A DNA stretch of 64,000 nucleotides from Pelomonas paludis (GTDB lineage: Bacteria; Pseudomonadota; Gammaproteobacteria; Burkholderiales; Burkholderiaceae_C), in the NCBI RefSeq assembly GCF_039872745.1, contig NZ_JBDPZD010000001.1, positions 620,001 through 684,000 on the forward strand, given 5' to 3'. Of this stretch, positions 7,949 to 15,579 are shown piece by piece. The first letter of the stretch is position 1. Every line of letters begins with the position of its first letter. Below the pieces are notes generated by a model. That model was not told the DNA's origin. It saw only the letters and a program-made list of their open reading frames with translations, and did no database searches. The position numbers were made by a program, and so were the translations under genes.

Positions 7949-8734
7949 GTGAAGAAACTCCTCGCCAAGCTCCTGCTCGCCACCGCTGCGCTCGCGCCCA
8001 TCGTCAGCCACGCTGACGCGCAGTTCAGCGTCCTCGTGCTCGCCATCCCCACGCGCTACCACTACGAGTACATCCCCGTGGCGCGCGAGAGCTTTGAGCG
8101 CATGGCCAAGCTGCATGCCTTCGACATGGTCTGGACCGCCCAGCTCCAGGCCCTGGAGGGCGACCTCAGCAAGTACGCCGCCATCGTCTTTCTCAACACC
8201 TCGGGCGAGGAGCTGAACGAGGCCCAGCGGCGCGGTGTCGAGGCCTACATCAAGGGCGACGGCAAGCAGCGCGGAGGCAACGCCGTCATCGTGCACCGCG
8301 CCATCATCAGCAAGCCGGGCCTCTGGCCCTGGTACGAGCAGCTGGTGGGCCGCTCCTTCAAGATCCACCCCATGCTGCAAAGCGCCGTCGTCACCAAGGC
8401 CGACGCCAGCCACCCCGCCAGTTTCGCGCTGCCCGCGCAGTGGATCTGGAGCGACGAGTGGTACGAGTTCACCAACCCACACGGCGTCAGCATCCACCCC
8501 ATCCTCAAGGTCGACGAGCGCAGCTACGACCCCACCAAGATCTGGCCCGGCCAAACCGCCACCGGCATGGGCGCCGACCACCCGGTCGCCTGGTCTCACA
8601 CCCACGAAGGCGCCCGCGTCTTTGTCAGCGCCTTGGGCCATAACGCCGAGATGTACAAGGACCCGAACTACCTCGGCCACTTGTGGGGCGGGATCTATTG
8701 GGCCGCGACCGGCAAAGGCATCCAGCAACCGTAG
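7949..8734 (+). CDS. ThuA-like domain protein, exported
   Basis: This 261-residue protein belongs to the ThuA-like group with a class-I glutamine-amidotransferase-like fold. It has a signal peptide (KLLAKLLLATAALAPIVSH), then FSVLVLAIPTRYHYEY, the KYAAIVFLNTSGEELNEAQRRGVEAYI segment, and typical late motifs such as HPVAWSHTHEGARVFVSALGH and YLGHLWGGIYWA. ThuA-like proteins accompany sugar catabolism genes, but a reaction is established for few of them. I start it at GTG 7949, which fits the signal peptide, although no good ribosome site is visible. It diverges from the GH5 gene and likely shares a regulatory region with it. Confidence 0.82.
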   Translation: MKKLLAKLLLATAALAPIVSHADAQFSVLVLAIPTRYHYEYIPVARESFERMAKLHAFDMVWTAQLQALEGDLSKYAAIVFLNTSGEELNEAQRRGVEAYIKGDGKQRGGNAVIVHRAIISKPGLWPWYEQLVGRSFKIHPMLQSAVVTKADASHPASFALPAQWIWSDEWYEFTNPHGVSIHPILKVDERSYDPTKIWPGQTATGMGADHPVAWSHTHEGARVFVSALGHNAEMYKDPNYLGHLWGGIYWAATGKGIQQP

Positions 8735-8763
8735 GGCGGGTTGAGCCGCAGGCGCAACCCGCC
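8735..8763. terminator. Hairpin after the ThuA-like gene
   Basis: GGCGGGTT (8735-8742) pairs perfectly with AACCCGCC (8756-8763) directly after the TAG stop. No T-run follows, so it may stop RNA decay or act with Rho instead of being a classic intrinsic terminator. Short repeats of this GGCGGGTT type are scattered in many proteobacterial genomes. Confidence 0.45.
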
Positions 8764-8831
8764 ATTCCGCATCAGCAGACGGCCCTGTCGATTAGAGGTG
8801 CGCACCGCCCCCATCAGGTCCACACTGGGGC

Positions 8832-10019
8832 ATGCCCAAAGACCTGCTCCGCCCCACCGACCTGCGCGGTGCCGCGCGGCTCACCACCGATGCCGTGCTG
8901 GGCCTGACCGGGCTGGTCGAGGCCCTGCATGCCCGCATCGCCAGCCTGCCCACCACGCCAGGCGCTGAGCAGACCGGCGGCCTCACCGGGCTCGTCTACA
9001 AAACGGTGCGCGGCGTGACCCGTGTGGTCGGCGGCAGCGCCGAGGCCCTGCTGGGCTGGCTGGGGCCGGCCTTGCTGGCGCCCGAGGCAGATGCCACCCA
9101 ACCCGAGCGCGAAGCCCTCATCGCTGCGCTCAATGGCGTGCTGGGCGACCACCTCGCCGCCACGCGCAACCCGCTGGCCATCCAGATGTCGCTCCGCACC
9201 GAGGGGCGCGCACTGGCGCTGGACCCCGCCGCCCTGCGCGCCCGCCTGCCCGGCGCCACGCCCCGCGTACTGGTGCTGCTGCACGGCCTGTGCATGAACG
9301 ACCTGCAGTGGCGGCACGACCAGCAAGATCATGGCCAAACGCTGGCTCGCGAAGCGGGCTACACCTCCGTCTACCTGCACTACAACACCGGCCTGCACAT
9401 CGCCGACAACGGCCGGCAACTGGCCGCGCTGCTGGAGCAGTTGGTGCAGGCCTGGCCCGTGCCCATCGAGCGCCTCGTGCTGCTGGGCCACAGCATGGGC
9501 GGCCTGGTGGCCCGCAGCGCCCTGCACCAGACCGAAGGCCAGCCCAGCTTGAGCTGGCCCGGCCTCGCTACCCACCTCGTCTGCCTCGGCACCCCCCACC
9601 TCGGCGCGCCGCTCGAACGCATCGGCCACGGCGTAGACCAGCTGCTCGGCGCCACCCCCTACGCCGCCCCGCTGGCCCGCCTGGGCAAGGTGCGCAGCGC
9701 CGGCATCACCGACCTGCGCCACGGCAGCGTTACCGCCCCTGGCGACGATGGCCCGCACCCCACCGTGCCCCTGCCCACCGGCGTGCGCTGCTACACCGTG
9801 GCCGCCCACCTCGGCCCCGAAACCAGCAGCGTCAAGAGCCGCCTGCTCGGCGACGGCCTCGTGCCCCTCAACAGCGCCCTCGGCCACCACCGCGACCCTG
9901 CGCGCCGCCTGCTGTTCCCCCCCGACCACCAGGCCATCGTGCCGGACACCGGGCATCTGGAGCTGCTTTCAAGCGCGGCGGTGGCGGGGCATTTGATGAG
10001 GTGGTTGCGGGGCGCTTGA
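8832..10019 (+). CDS. Alpha/beta hydrolase, lipase-like (PGAP1-like)
   Basis: The 395-residue protein has an N-terminal helical region of about 130 residues, followed by an alpha/beta-hydrolase domain. The oxyanion region is RVLVLLHGLCMNDLQW. The nucleophile elbow is LLGHSMGG near residue 220, with Ser as the presumed nucleophile. THLVCLGTPHLGAPLER is a feature shared with triacylglycerol lipases and PGAP1-like esterases. Asp in GDGLVPLNSALG and His in DTGHLELL can complete the triad. There is no signal peptide, so it is probably cytoplasmic or peripheral. It is a single gene, and the physiological ester is unknown. Confidence 0.85.
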   Translation: MPKDLLRPTDLRGAARLTTDAVLGLTGLVEALHARIASLPTTPGAEQTGGLTGLVYKTVRGVTRVVGGSAEALLGWLGPALLAPEADATQPEREALIAALNGVLGDHLAATRNPLAIQMSLRTEGRALALDPAALRARLPGATPRVLVLLHGLCMNDLQWRHDQQDHGQTLAREAGYTSVYLHYNTGLHIADNGRQLAALLEQLVQAWPVPIERLVLLGHSMGGLVARSALHQTEGQPSLSWPGLATHLVCLGTPHLGAPLERIGHGVDQLLGATPYAAPLARLGKVRSAGITDLRHGSVTAPGDDGPHPTVPLPTGVRCYTVAAHLGPETSSVKSRLLGDGLVPLNSALGHHRDPARRLLFPPDHQAIVPDTGHLELLSSAAVAGHLMRWLRGA

Positions 10020-10090
10020 TGTCGCTGCCGTCGCTCCCCGTTGGGACGATTGCCGCTCGTGTAGCCCATCGACTACGCTCCGGCGCAGCC

Positions 10091-10264
10091 ATGGCCAACA
10101 CACCGCGCAAAACCGCTCCCAAGCCCCGGTACGACCTGGCCGAGCACCTGCGCACGCCCGAGGAGATGGCCGCCTACCTGGATGCCTGGCTCGAAGAGGC
10201 CCCAGATGACGTCTCCGGCGTCGCACGTGCGCTGGGCGTTCGGCTGCATGCGCAGCCGGCCTGA
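10091..10264 (+). CDS. Internally deleted HigA-type antitoxin remnant
   Basis: The 57-residue product reads like both ends of the probable addiction-module antidote family joined together. The start contains YDLAEHLRTPEEMAAYLDAW and the end is GVRLHAQPA. In full-length relatives (about 100 residues) the segment after VARALG contains the helix-turn-helix with VARDAG and SRESLYKAL. Here VARALG runs directly into VRLHAQPA. The missing part equals the DNA-binding domain and was probably lost by recombination between ALG-encoding repeats. No toxin gene is next to it. It is likely non-functional as a repressor. The comparison is from memory of the family. Confidence 0.7.
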   Translation: MANTPRKTAPKPRYDLAEHLRTPEEMAAYLDAWLEEAPDDVSGVARALGVRLHAQPA

Positions 10265-10277
10265 GCGTGCAACCCAC

Positions 10278-10580
10278 ATGCGCTCCACGGCTTGCTGCGA
10301 TGCCCCCGAAATCCATGCCTTGCGCTGCTCGCATTGCAGCGGCGAGTGGCTGATCTGCGCAGAGTGCGATTGCTGGATCACTCGGCGCGGTGCAGAAGTG
10401 ATTGCGGCACCGCCCTACGTGTTTTCGGACGGGGCCGGCAACCGCCCCTGTCCGCATTGCAAGACCGTGCTCAGCCGTGGCGCTTTGAACTGCGGAGAGC
10501 TACTGGCCCGATGCGAAGTGCCTCTGGGCGACGTGATCGACGAAGGCTTGCGCGGGTTCGGCGGCGGCCGTGTGGGTTGA
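10278..10580 (+). CDS. Hypothetical Cys-rich protein, possible zinc ribbon
   Basis: This 100-residue frame from ATG 10278 contains a CSHC pair, a CAEC pair followed by another Cys, and a later CPHC pair. The spacing would allow one or two zinc-binding sites. I do not recognise a family. It begins 13 bases after the truncated antitoxin and has no good ribosome site. Its last 81 bases overlap an opposing gene that has a better start signal, so the true end or the reality of one of the two is uncertain. Confidence 0.45.
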   Translation: MRSTACCDAPEIHALRCSHCSGEWLICAECDCWITRRGAEVIAAPPYVFSDGAGNRPCPHCKTVLSRGALNCGELLARCEVPLGDVIDEGLRGFGGGRVG

Positions 10581-10823
10581 GCGGTAGGCACAGCAACAGT
10601 AGCCATGAGGTAGTGCCCTGCGTTGAATTCGGCGGGTCAACGAATCGCGTCGCTCAAGCTCTGCCTTGGCAGCAGACAGCGCCTCCTTCTTTGAGCCAAA
10701 GGTGCCGACAAAATTTCGGTTACGCCCCCCTGGCCAGGCAACTAGGAAGGCATCCCAATGCCCGGGCGCCCAATCAAGTTGCGGAGTTTCAATACTCCAT
10801 CCCGACGAATTGACGATGTTCAC
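10500..10823 (-). CDS. Hypothetical protein
   Basis: The 107-residue product starts at GTG 10823, which has GGAG seven bases upstream. The first 65 residues look like real protein: SGWSIETPQLDWAPGHWDAF, a basic RNRNFVGTFGSKKEAL stretch and a helix. The C-terminal 40 residues are compositionally odd (SLTRRIQRRALPHG, then several Cys) and overlap the opposing Cys-rich frame. The real protein may therefore have been fused to unrelated downstream sequence. I recognise no family. Confidence 0.5.
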   Translation of the reverse strand: MNIVNSSGWSIETPQLDWAPGHWDAFLVAWPGGRNRNFVGTFGSKKEALSAAKAELERRDSLTRRIQRRALPHGYCCCAYRSTHTAAAEPAQAFVDHVAQRHFASGQ

Positions 10824-10888
10824 AGTTGATCTCCTCTCGGCACCATGCCGGGTGAGAGCAATTCTTGGGTTCGTCGTCAAGAGGTTGT

Positions 10889-10943
10889 GTGGTCGAAGTG
10901 AAGGCGATCGACCACCATTCGCATCGACCTCACGTGCGTGAGG
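10889..10943. repeat. Two inverted repeats upstream of the parB end
   Basis: GTGGTCGA (10889-10896) and TCGACCAC (10908-10915) form a perfect eight-base stem. CCTCACG (10928-10934) and CGTGAGG (10937-10943) form a seven-base stem with a two-base centre. They lie between the 3' end of parB and the start of the opposite-strand hypothetical gene. They may terminate parB transcription, although no T-run is present. Confidence 0.4.
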
Positions 10944-10973
10944 CTGTTTGGAGGGCTAAAGGGCGACGCAGCC

Positions 10974-11873
10974 TCAGCCGCGCAGCTTGTCCAGCAGCCC
11001 CGACAACTCATCCAGCGACGCAAACTGCACCGCCAGCTCGCCGCTCTGGCCGCCGCGCTTGGTGCGCTTCTTGACGCGGATCTCGACGGTGGCGGCGAGG
11101 AGGTCGGAGAGTTCTTCCTCTAACCGCAGCACGTCGCGGGTCTTGTCGTTCTTGACGCGCAGCAGCGGGGTCTGGCGGGCTGCGCCCTGGTGTTTGGCGA
11201 CGAGCTTTTCGGCCTCGCGGACGGAGAGCTTCTTGGCGGCGATCTCGGTGGCGGTGGTGATCTGCAGGGCGCCGTCGAGGCCGAGCAACGCGCGGGCGTG
11301 GCCCATGTCGAGGTCGCCGGCCATGAGCATGTTCTGCACGGGGGCGGCGAGGTTGAGCAGGCGCAGCAGGTTGCTGGCGGCGCTGCGCGAGCGGCCCACG
11401 GCCTGGGCGGCTTGCTCGTGGGTGAGGCCGAACTCTTCGGTCAGGCGCTTGAGGCCTTGGGCTTCTTCGAGCGGGTTGAGGTCTTCGCGCTGGATGTTCT
11501 CGATGAGGGCCATCGCGGCGGCGGCCTCGTCGGGCACGGCCTTGACGAGGACGGGCACCTCACGCAGGCCGGCGAGCTTGGCGGCGCGGCTGCGGCGCTC
11601 GCCGGCAATGATCTCGTAGCGGCCACTGCCGGCGGCCCCCACGGGGCGGACCAGGATGGGCTGCATGACGCCCTGGGCCTTGATGGACTCGGCCAGCTCG
11701 TAGAGCGAACCTTCGTCCATGCGGGTGCGCGGCTGGTACTTGCCGGGCTGGAGCTGGTCGAGCTTGAGCGTGGTGGGCAGCCCCTCGGGGGCGGCGGTCG
11801 GCGCGTCGCTGACTTTGGGGCCGAGCAGGGCTTCGAGGCCGAGGCCGAGGCCTTTGGGTTTCTTGGTGACCAT
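10974..11873 (-). CDS. parB: Chromosome partitioning protein ParB
   Basis: This 299-residue protein binds parS sites and slides on DNA as a CTP-dependent clamp for origin segregation. Visible features are the N-terminal ParA-interacting basic start MVTKKPKGLGLGLEALLG, the CTP-binding box YEIIAGERRSRAA near 86-98, ENIQREDLNPLEEA near 125-138, the helix-turn-helix THEQAAQAVGRSRSAASNLL near 151-170, and the C-terminal dimerisation end. AAGGAG precedes ATG 11873. An unusual point is the location. ParA is encoded at 28.3-29.1 kb, about 16.4 kb away on the same strand, instead of directly upstream. Confidence 0.96.
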   Translation of the reverse strand: MVTKKPKGLGLGLEALLGPKVSDAPTAAPEGLPTTLKLDQLQPGKYQPRTRMDEGSLYELAESIKAQGVMQPILVRPVGAAGSGRYEIIAGERRSRAAKLAGLREVPVLVKAVPDEAAAAMALIENIQREDLNPLEEAQGLKRLTEEFGLTHEQAAQAVGRSRSAASNLLRLLNLAAPVQNMLMAGDLDMGHARALLGLDGALQITTATEIAAKKLSVREAEKLVAKHQGAARQTPLLRVKNDKTRDVLRLEEELSDLLAATVEIRVKKRTKRGGQSGELAVQFASLDELSGLLDKLRG

Positions 11874-11917
11874 GGGCGGGGATTCTCCTTCAGGCCGCCC
11901 CGCCAAGCCCACCCTGT

Positions 11918-12622
11918 TCAGCCCGCCCGGCGGCGGCGCGACAGCCAGCCCAGCACGCCGAGGCCCGCCGCAGCCATCAGGGAGCCCGAGGGCTCGGGCA
12001 CGGGGGCGGCGGCCAGGTGGCCCTGGGCTTCGACCTCGAACAGATGGCCCCATTGCGGCGAGCCGCCACCCACGGTGTAGCGCAGGTAGCGGGCCTCGAT
12101 GCCACTGGCCAGCGCGTTGCCGCCGCTGAGGCTCACGTCGTAGACGGCGCCGTACTTCTGGCCGCTGAGGCCGGGCTGGCTGAGCTGGGACTCAAAGTGG
12201 TAGCCGCCGGTGGCGATGGCCGTCCAGCTGCTGCCGTCAACACTGGCCGACAAGCTGAAGGGGTTGTAGTAGTTGGTGCCGCCGTAGAGCTCGATGCGGT
12301 CGAGCACATAGGCGCTGCCGAAGTCCACCTGCACCCAGCCGCCGTAGAAGCCGCTGTTCCAGCTGTTGAGCCCCGTGTTGCCGCTGAGGCCGCGGTCGTC
12401 GTCGAGGATGTTGCTGGCGTCGTAGGCCGCGTGCCCGCAGCCCAGGTAGCAACTGCCGGCCGTGGCGGTGGCGGCGGGTAGGGTGGTGAGGTCGAGCGCG
12501 TGGGCCGGTGCGGCACCAAAGAAGCTGACGCCGGCCACCAGGGCGACGGAGACGGCGCTGGCCTTGCTCAGCGTCCAGAGGGCGGCGCGCCAGGTGCGGG
12601 CGGACAGGCTGTGGGAGGGCAT
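11918..12622 (-). CDS. PEP-CTERM sorted exoprotein with discoidin-like domain
   Basis: The 234-residue protein has an N-terminal signal region ending AHA (about residues 1-42). The central part resembles an F5/8 type C (discoidin) fold: GGWVQVDFGSAYVLDRIELYGG is the typical strand pair, followed by SWTAIATGG and RYLRYTVGGG. The C-terminus is a textbook PEP-CTERM signal, PVPEPSGSLMAAAGLGVLGW followed by SRRRR, processed by an exosortase. This implies that an exosortase/EPS system exists elsewhere in the genome. The protein is probably attached to the cell surface or extracellular matrix. It lies 44 bases upstream of parB. Confidence 0.88.
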   Translation of the reverse strand: MPSHSLSARTWRAALWTLSKASAVSVALVAGVSFFGAAPAHALDLTTLPAATATAGSCYLGCGHAAYDASNILDDDRGLSGNTGLNSWNSGFYGGWVQVDFGSAYVLDRIELYGGTNYYNPFSLSASVDGSSWTAIATGGYHFESQLSQPGLSGQKYGAVYDVSLSGGNALASGIEARYLRYTVGGGSPQWGHLFEVEAQGHLAAAPVPEPSGSLMAAAGLGVLGWLSRRRRAG

Positions 12623-12702
12623 GGGGAGGCTCCAGGCAATATGGGTCGAGATACCTGGATACGCCGCCCGGCACTGCCCGGAAGCTCATGGTGCAGGCCC
12701 GG

Positions 12703-12720
12703 CCCCCGCAGCTGCGGGGG
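12703..12720. terminator. Perfect 18-base palindrome, likely terminator stem
   Basis: CCCCCGCAGCTGCGGGGG is fully self-complementary and lies 14 bases beyond the 3' end of the RBBP9-like gene, in the space before the PEP-CTERM gene. It could end transcription of the hydrolase. No U-tract follows on that strand. Confidence 0.4.
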
Positions 12721-12734
12721 AGTCAGCCTCGGCT

Positions 12735-13274
12735 TCAGGTGCGCAGGGCGTCCAGCAGCTCGCGTCCTTCGGGCCAGTCACCCAGGCCCGAGTCGCCATT
12801 GAGGTGCCCACGCGGCCCGGCGACGACGACGCGGCTGCCCCAGGCCTGGGTCATCTCGGTGGCGCGCTCCAGGCTGCAGTAGGGGTCGTCGGTGCTGACG
12901 ACGGCGATGCTCGCAAAGGGCAGGCGCGGGCGGCGGATGGGCTTCCAGTTGTGGAGCTGGGGCGGCATGTCGGGCCGCTCGGTATCGGGCGGGGCCACGA
13001 GCAGGGCGCCGGCGACGCGGGCGGTGTGCTGGGAGTGGTCAGCCCAGGCGGCCACCAGCTGGCAGCCGAGGGAGTGGGCAACGAGCAGGGCGGGCGTTTC
13101 GGTCTCCAGCAGCACCTCGTCGAGCCGGGCCATCCAGTCGCCCCGGCGCGGGGTCATCCAGTCGGCCTGCTCGACGCGGGTGTCGCCGTAAAGCGCCTCC
13201 CAGCGGCTTTGCCAGTGGGCGGGGCCGGAGTTCTGCCAACCGGGCAGGATCAAAACACGAAGGGGGTTTGTCAT
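12735..13274 (-). CDS. RBBP9/YdeN family alpha/beta hydrolase
   Basis: The 179-residue protein matches the small RBBP9/YdeN serine hydrolase family. It has LRVLILPGWQNSGPAHWQSRW at the start, ADWMTPRRGDWMARLDEVL, and the nucleophile elbow LLVAHSLGCQ (Ser near residue 68). Asp in VVSTDDPYCS and His in GPRGHLNGDSGLGDWPEG complete a triad. It is cytoplasmic. The start is ATG 13274, and the gene diverges from argC, 45 bases away. The natural substrate is unknown for most bacterial members. Confidence 0.9.
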   Translation of the reverse strand: MTNPLRVLILPGWQNSGPAHWQSRWEALYGDTRVEQADWMTPRRGDWMARLDEVLLETETPALLVAHSLGCQLVAAWADHSQHTARVAGALLVAPPDTERPDMPPQLHNWKPIRRPRLPFASIAVVSTDDPYCSLERATEMTQAWGSRVVVAGPRGHLNGDSGLGDWPEGRELLDALRT

Positions 13275-13319
13275 GGTCTTCCCTTATCCTTTGGGCCTTG
13301 TTCTTGAGGAGTGGCGGAA

Positions 13320-14267
13320 ATGGTTTTCAAGGTGTTCGTGGACGGCCAGGAAGGCACGACGGGCTTGCGCATTCACGAGTATCTGGCCGCGCGCCGCGAC
13401 ATCGAGGTCTTGAAGATCGACCCCGACAAGCGCAAGGACGCCACCGAGCGCGCCCGGCTGCTGAACGCCGCCGACGTGGCCTTTTTGTGCCTGCCCGACG
13501 CCGCCTCGCGCGAGGCCGCGCAGCTGACGACCAACCCCAACACCTGCCTGATCGACGCCAGCACCGCCCACCGCACGGTGCCCGGCTGGGCCTTTGGTCT
13601 GCCCGAACTGGCCCGGGGCCAGCGCGACGCCATCCGCGCCAGCAAGCGCATTGCCAACCCGGGCTGCCACGCCAGCGCCTTCATCCTGGCGGTGCGGCCG
13701 CTGGTGGACGCCGGCCTGCTGCCGCGCGAGGCGGCGGTGAGCGCCACCTCCATCACCGGCTACTCCGGCGGCGGCAAAAGCATGATTGCCGAGTACCAGC
13801 AGCAGCCGCTGCCGGCCCACCTGACCGCGCCCCGGCCCTATGGCCTGGCGCTCAAGCACAAGCACCTGCCCGAGATGGCCGCCCACACAGGCCTGGCCAC
13901 GCCGCCGGTCTTCATGCCCATCGTGAGCAGCTTCTACAAGGGCCTGGCAGTGAGCGTGCCCTTGCACCTGAGCCAGCTCAAGCCCGGCACCACGCCGGAG
14001 GCGGTGCAAGCCGCCCTGGCCGCGCACTACGCGGGCGAGCGCTTCATCAACGTGATGCCGCTGCGCGATGCGGCCACGCTGGAGGGCGGTTTCCTCGACG
14101 TGCAGGCCTGCAATGACACCAACCGGGTGGACGTGTTCACCTTCGCCTCCGACACGCAAGTGCTGCTGATCGCGCGGCTCGACAACCTCGGCAAGGGCGC
14201 CAGCGGCGCGGCGGTGCAGAGCATGAACGTGCATCTGGGCGTCGAGGAAAGCCTGGGCCTGGTCTAA
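13320..14267 (+). CDS. argC: N-acetyl-gamma-glutamyl-phosphate reductase (type 2)
   Basis: This 315-residue enzyme performs the NADPH-dependent third step of arginine synthesis from N-acetylglutamyl phosphate. VFVDGQEGTTGLRIHEYL is the nucleotide-binding start of the short type-2 ArgC. The catalytic Cys lies in ANPGCHASAFIL near residue 117. SITGYSGGGKSMI follows, and substrate-site His residues occur further on. The start is ATG 13320, with GAGGAG eight bases upstream. A GTG at 13311 would overlap that ribosome site. Its stop overlaps the stop of the opposite DUF3047 gene by four bases. Confidence 0.95.
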   Translation: MVFKVFVDGQEGTTGLRIHEYLAARRDIEVLKIDPDKRKDATERARLLNAADVAFLCLPDAASREAAQLTTNPNTCLIDASTAHRTVPGWAFGLPELARGQRDAIRASKRIANPGCHASAFILAVRPLVDAGLLPREAAVSATSITGYSGGGKSMIAEYQQQPLPAHLTAPRPYGLALKHKHLPEMAAHTGLATPPVFMPIVSSFYKGLAVSVPLHLSQLKPGTTPEAVQAALAAHYAGERFINVMPLRDAATLEGGFLDVQACNDTNRVDVFTFASDTQVLLIARLDNLGKGASGAAVQSMNVHLGVEESLGLV

Positions 14268-14953
14268 GGCTGACCGGCGCGCGGATCGGCCGCGTGCAGG
14301 CTGATCTCGGCAAACTCGGCCGTCACCTGCTCACCGGTGTTGTCGGTGTCGGCCGCCACGGCCAGCATCACGGGCTTGGCGCCGGGCGGTAGCCACTTGG
14401 CGGCGTCGGCCCGCAGGTCGCGGCACTCGTGCACCCAGCGGCCGGCCTGCGCGGCGCCCGTGCGCTGCACCACCATGCGGGTCTGGGCGGTGTAGGCATT
14501 GGGGGCGCTGTGGCCCTCTGCGTTCCGGTTGTCCCAGACGTAGTTGAGGGCGGCATCGGGCACGGTGTCGCCATAGATCTTGCGCGCCAGCGCGAGCTTG
14601 GTGCGGGTGCCCCAGTCGAGCGACTCGCGCGGCAGGCTGAAGGCCACGTAGACGCGCGCGGCGTAGTCGTCGCCCGCCTTGGTGGCCATGTCGGCGCTCT
14701 TTAGCGCATGGCTGACACGCCAGCGCCAGCACAGGACGGGCGTCTGCGCCAGGTCCACGCTGACGGGCCGAGCCCACAGCGACATGCTGGCCTGCGAGTC
14801 GATGACGAGGCGCGCGGGCTCGTCGCCGCTGGCCGCTCGCGCCTCGAAGCGGTTGCCCTTGAGCGAGCCGAACTTCACCTCGCGCCAGCCGGCGTCCTCG
14901 CCCCAGGACGCCGCCACCAGCTGGGCGGCGAGCAGCAGGGCCAGGCTCACCAT
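14264..14953 (-). CDS. DUF3047 family protein, exported
   Basis: The 229-residue product begins MVSLALLLAAQLVAASWGED, a short signal peptide. Recognisable DUF3047 features include SLKGNRFEARA, LVIDSQASMSLWAR, LCWRWRVSHALKSAD near residue 80 and YVWDNRNAEGHSAPN near 140. The family has no assigned activity and is predicted periplasmic. Its start overlaps the NrsF gene by seven bases, so it is the third gene of the sigF operon and probably belongs to that stress response. Confidence 0.85.
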   Translation of the reverse strand: MVSLALLLAAQLVAASWGEDAGWREVKFGSLKGNRFEARAASGDEPARLVIDSQASMSLWARPVSVDLAQTPVLCWRWRVSHALKSADMATKAGDDYAARVYVAFSLPRESLDWGTRTKLALARKIYGDTVPDAALNYVWDNRNAEGHSAPNAYTAQTRMVVQRTGAAQAGRWVHECRDLRADAAKWLPPGAKPVMLAVAADTDNTGEQVTAEFAEISLHAADPRAGQP

Positions 14954-15579
14954 CGCAGCCAGCGGGGCCCGAGCAGGGCGCCCAGCACCGTGGTGGAGAC
15001 GAGGCCGCCCGAGTACCACAGGGCCACGAAGGCGGGGCTGGCCTCGGGGCAGGCGAGCGAGTAGCCGATGGCCGAGATGCAGCCCGCCAGGAAGCCGAGC
15101 GCCGCGCCCGTTTGCCGCGCGTTGCCGGCGGGCAGCCCGCGCGCGGCACGCAGCATCAGCAGCAGCCCCGGCACGGAGAGCATGGTCAGCATGCAGGGGC
15201 AGACATACCAGGTGGCGCCCATCAGGGCCTTCATCCGCGCGCCTTCGGGCAGGCGCGTCAGGCTGAGCAGGCCGAGCACGATGAGCAGGGCCCAGCAGCC
15301 CAGCACGCGGCGCCGCACCGGCAGCACCCGGCTGGCCGGCCGCGCGCTGCGCTGCACCCAAGCCCAGGCCAGGGCCAGCAGCAGGAAGGCGGGCCCCAGC
15401 TTGATCCACGGAAGCGGCGTGGCGAACTCATGGGCCGGCAGCGGCCCGACGAGGCCGACCGTGACGGCCGCCGCCACGAGCAGGCCCGCGAGCATGCCGG
15501 GCACCAGGCGCGTGAGCGACTCGCGCGGTGCTGGCCCGGCGCCTTGGGCGAGCTGGGCGATGAGCTGGTCGGTCTTCAT
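14947..15579 (-). CDS. nrsF: NrsF-type membrane anti-sigma factor (DUF1109)
   Basis: The 210-residue protein has a short cytoplasmic N-terminus (MKTDQLIAQLAQGAGPAPRE) and about six hydrophobic segments, as in the DUF1109/NrsF anti-sigma factors that hold SigF at the membrane. The paired cysteines in WYVCPCMLTM near residue 125 fit the redox/metal sensing proposed for NrsF. ATG 15579 overlaps the stop of the sigma factor gene (ATGA), supporting co-translation of sigma and anti-sigma. A start six codons upstream would lie inside sigF and is less likely. Confidence 0.9.
   Translation of the reverse strand: MKTDQLIAQLAQGAGPAPRESLTRLVPGMLAGLLVAAAVTVGLVGPLPAHEFATPLPWIKLGPAFLLLALAWAWVQRSARPASRVLPVRRRVLGCWALLIVLGLLSLTRLPEGARMKALMGATWYVCPCMLTMLSVPGLLLMLRAARGLPAGNARQTGAALGFLAGCISAIGYSLACPEASPAFVALWYSGGLVSTTVLGALLGPRWLRW

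Noticed and set aside
10928..10943. parS site near parB
   Set aside because: CCTCACGTGCGTGAGG contains CACGTG but not the TTTCACGTGAAA core. It is only a short inverted repeat.
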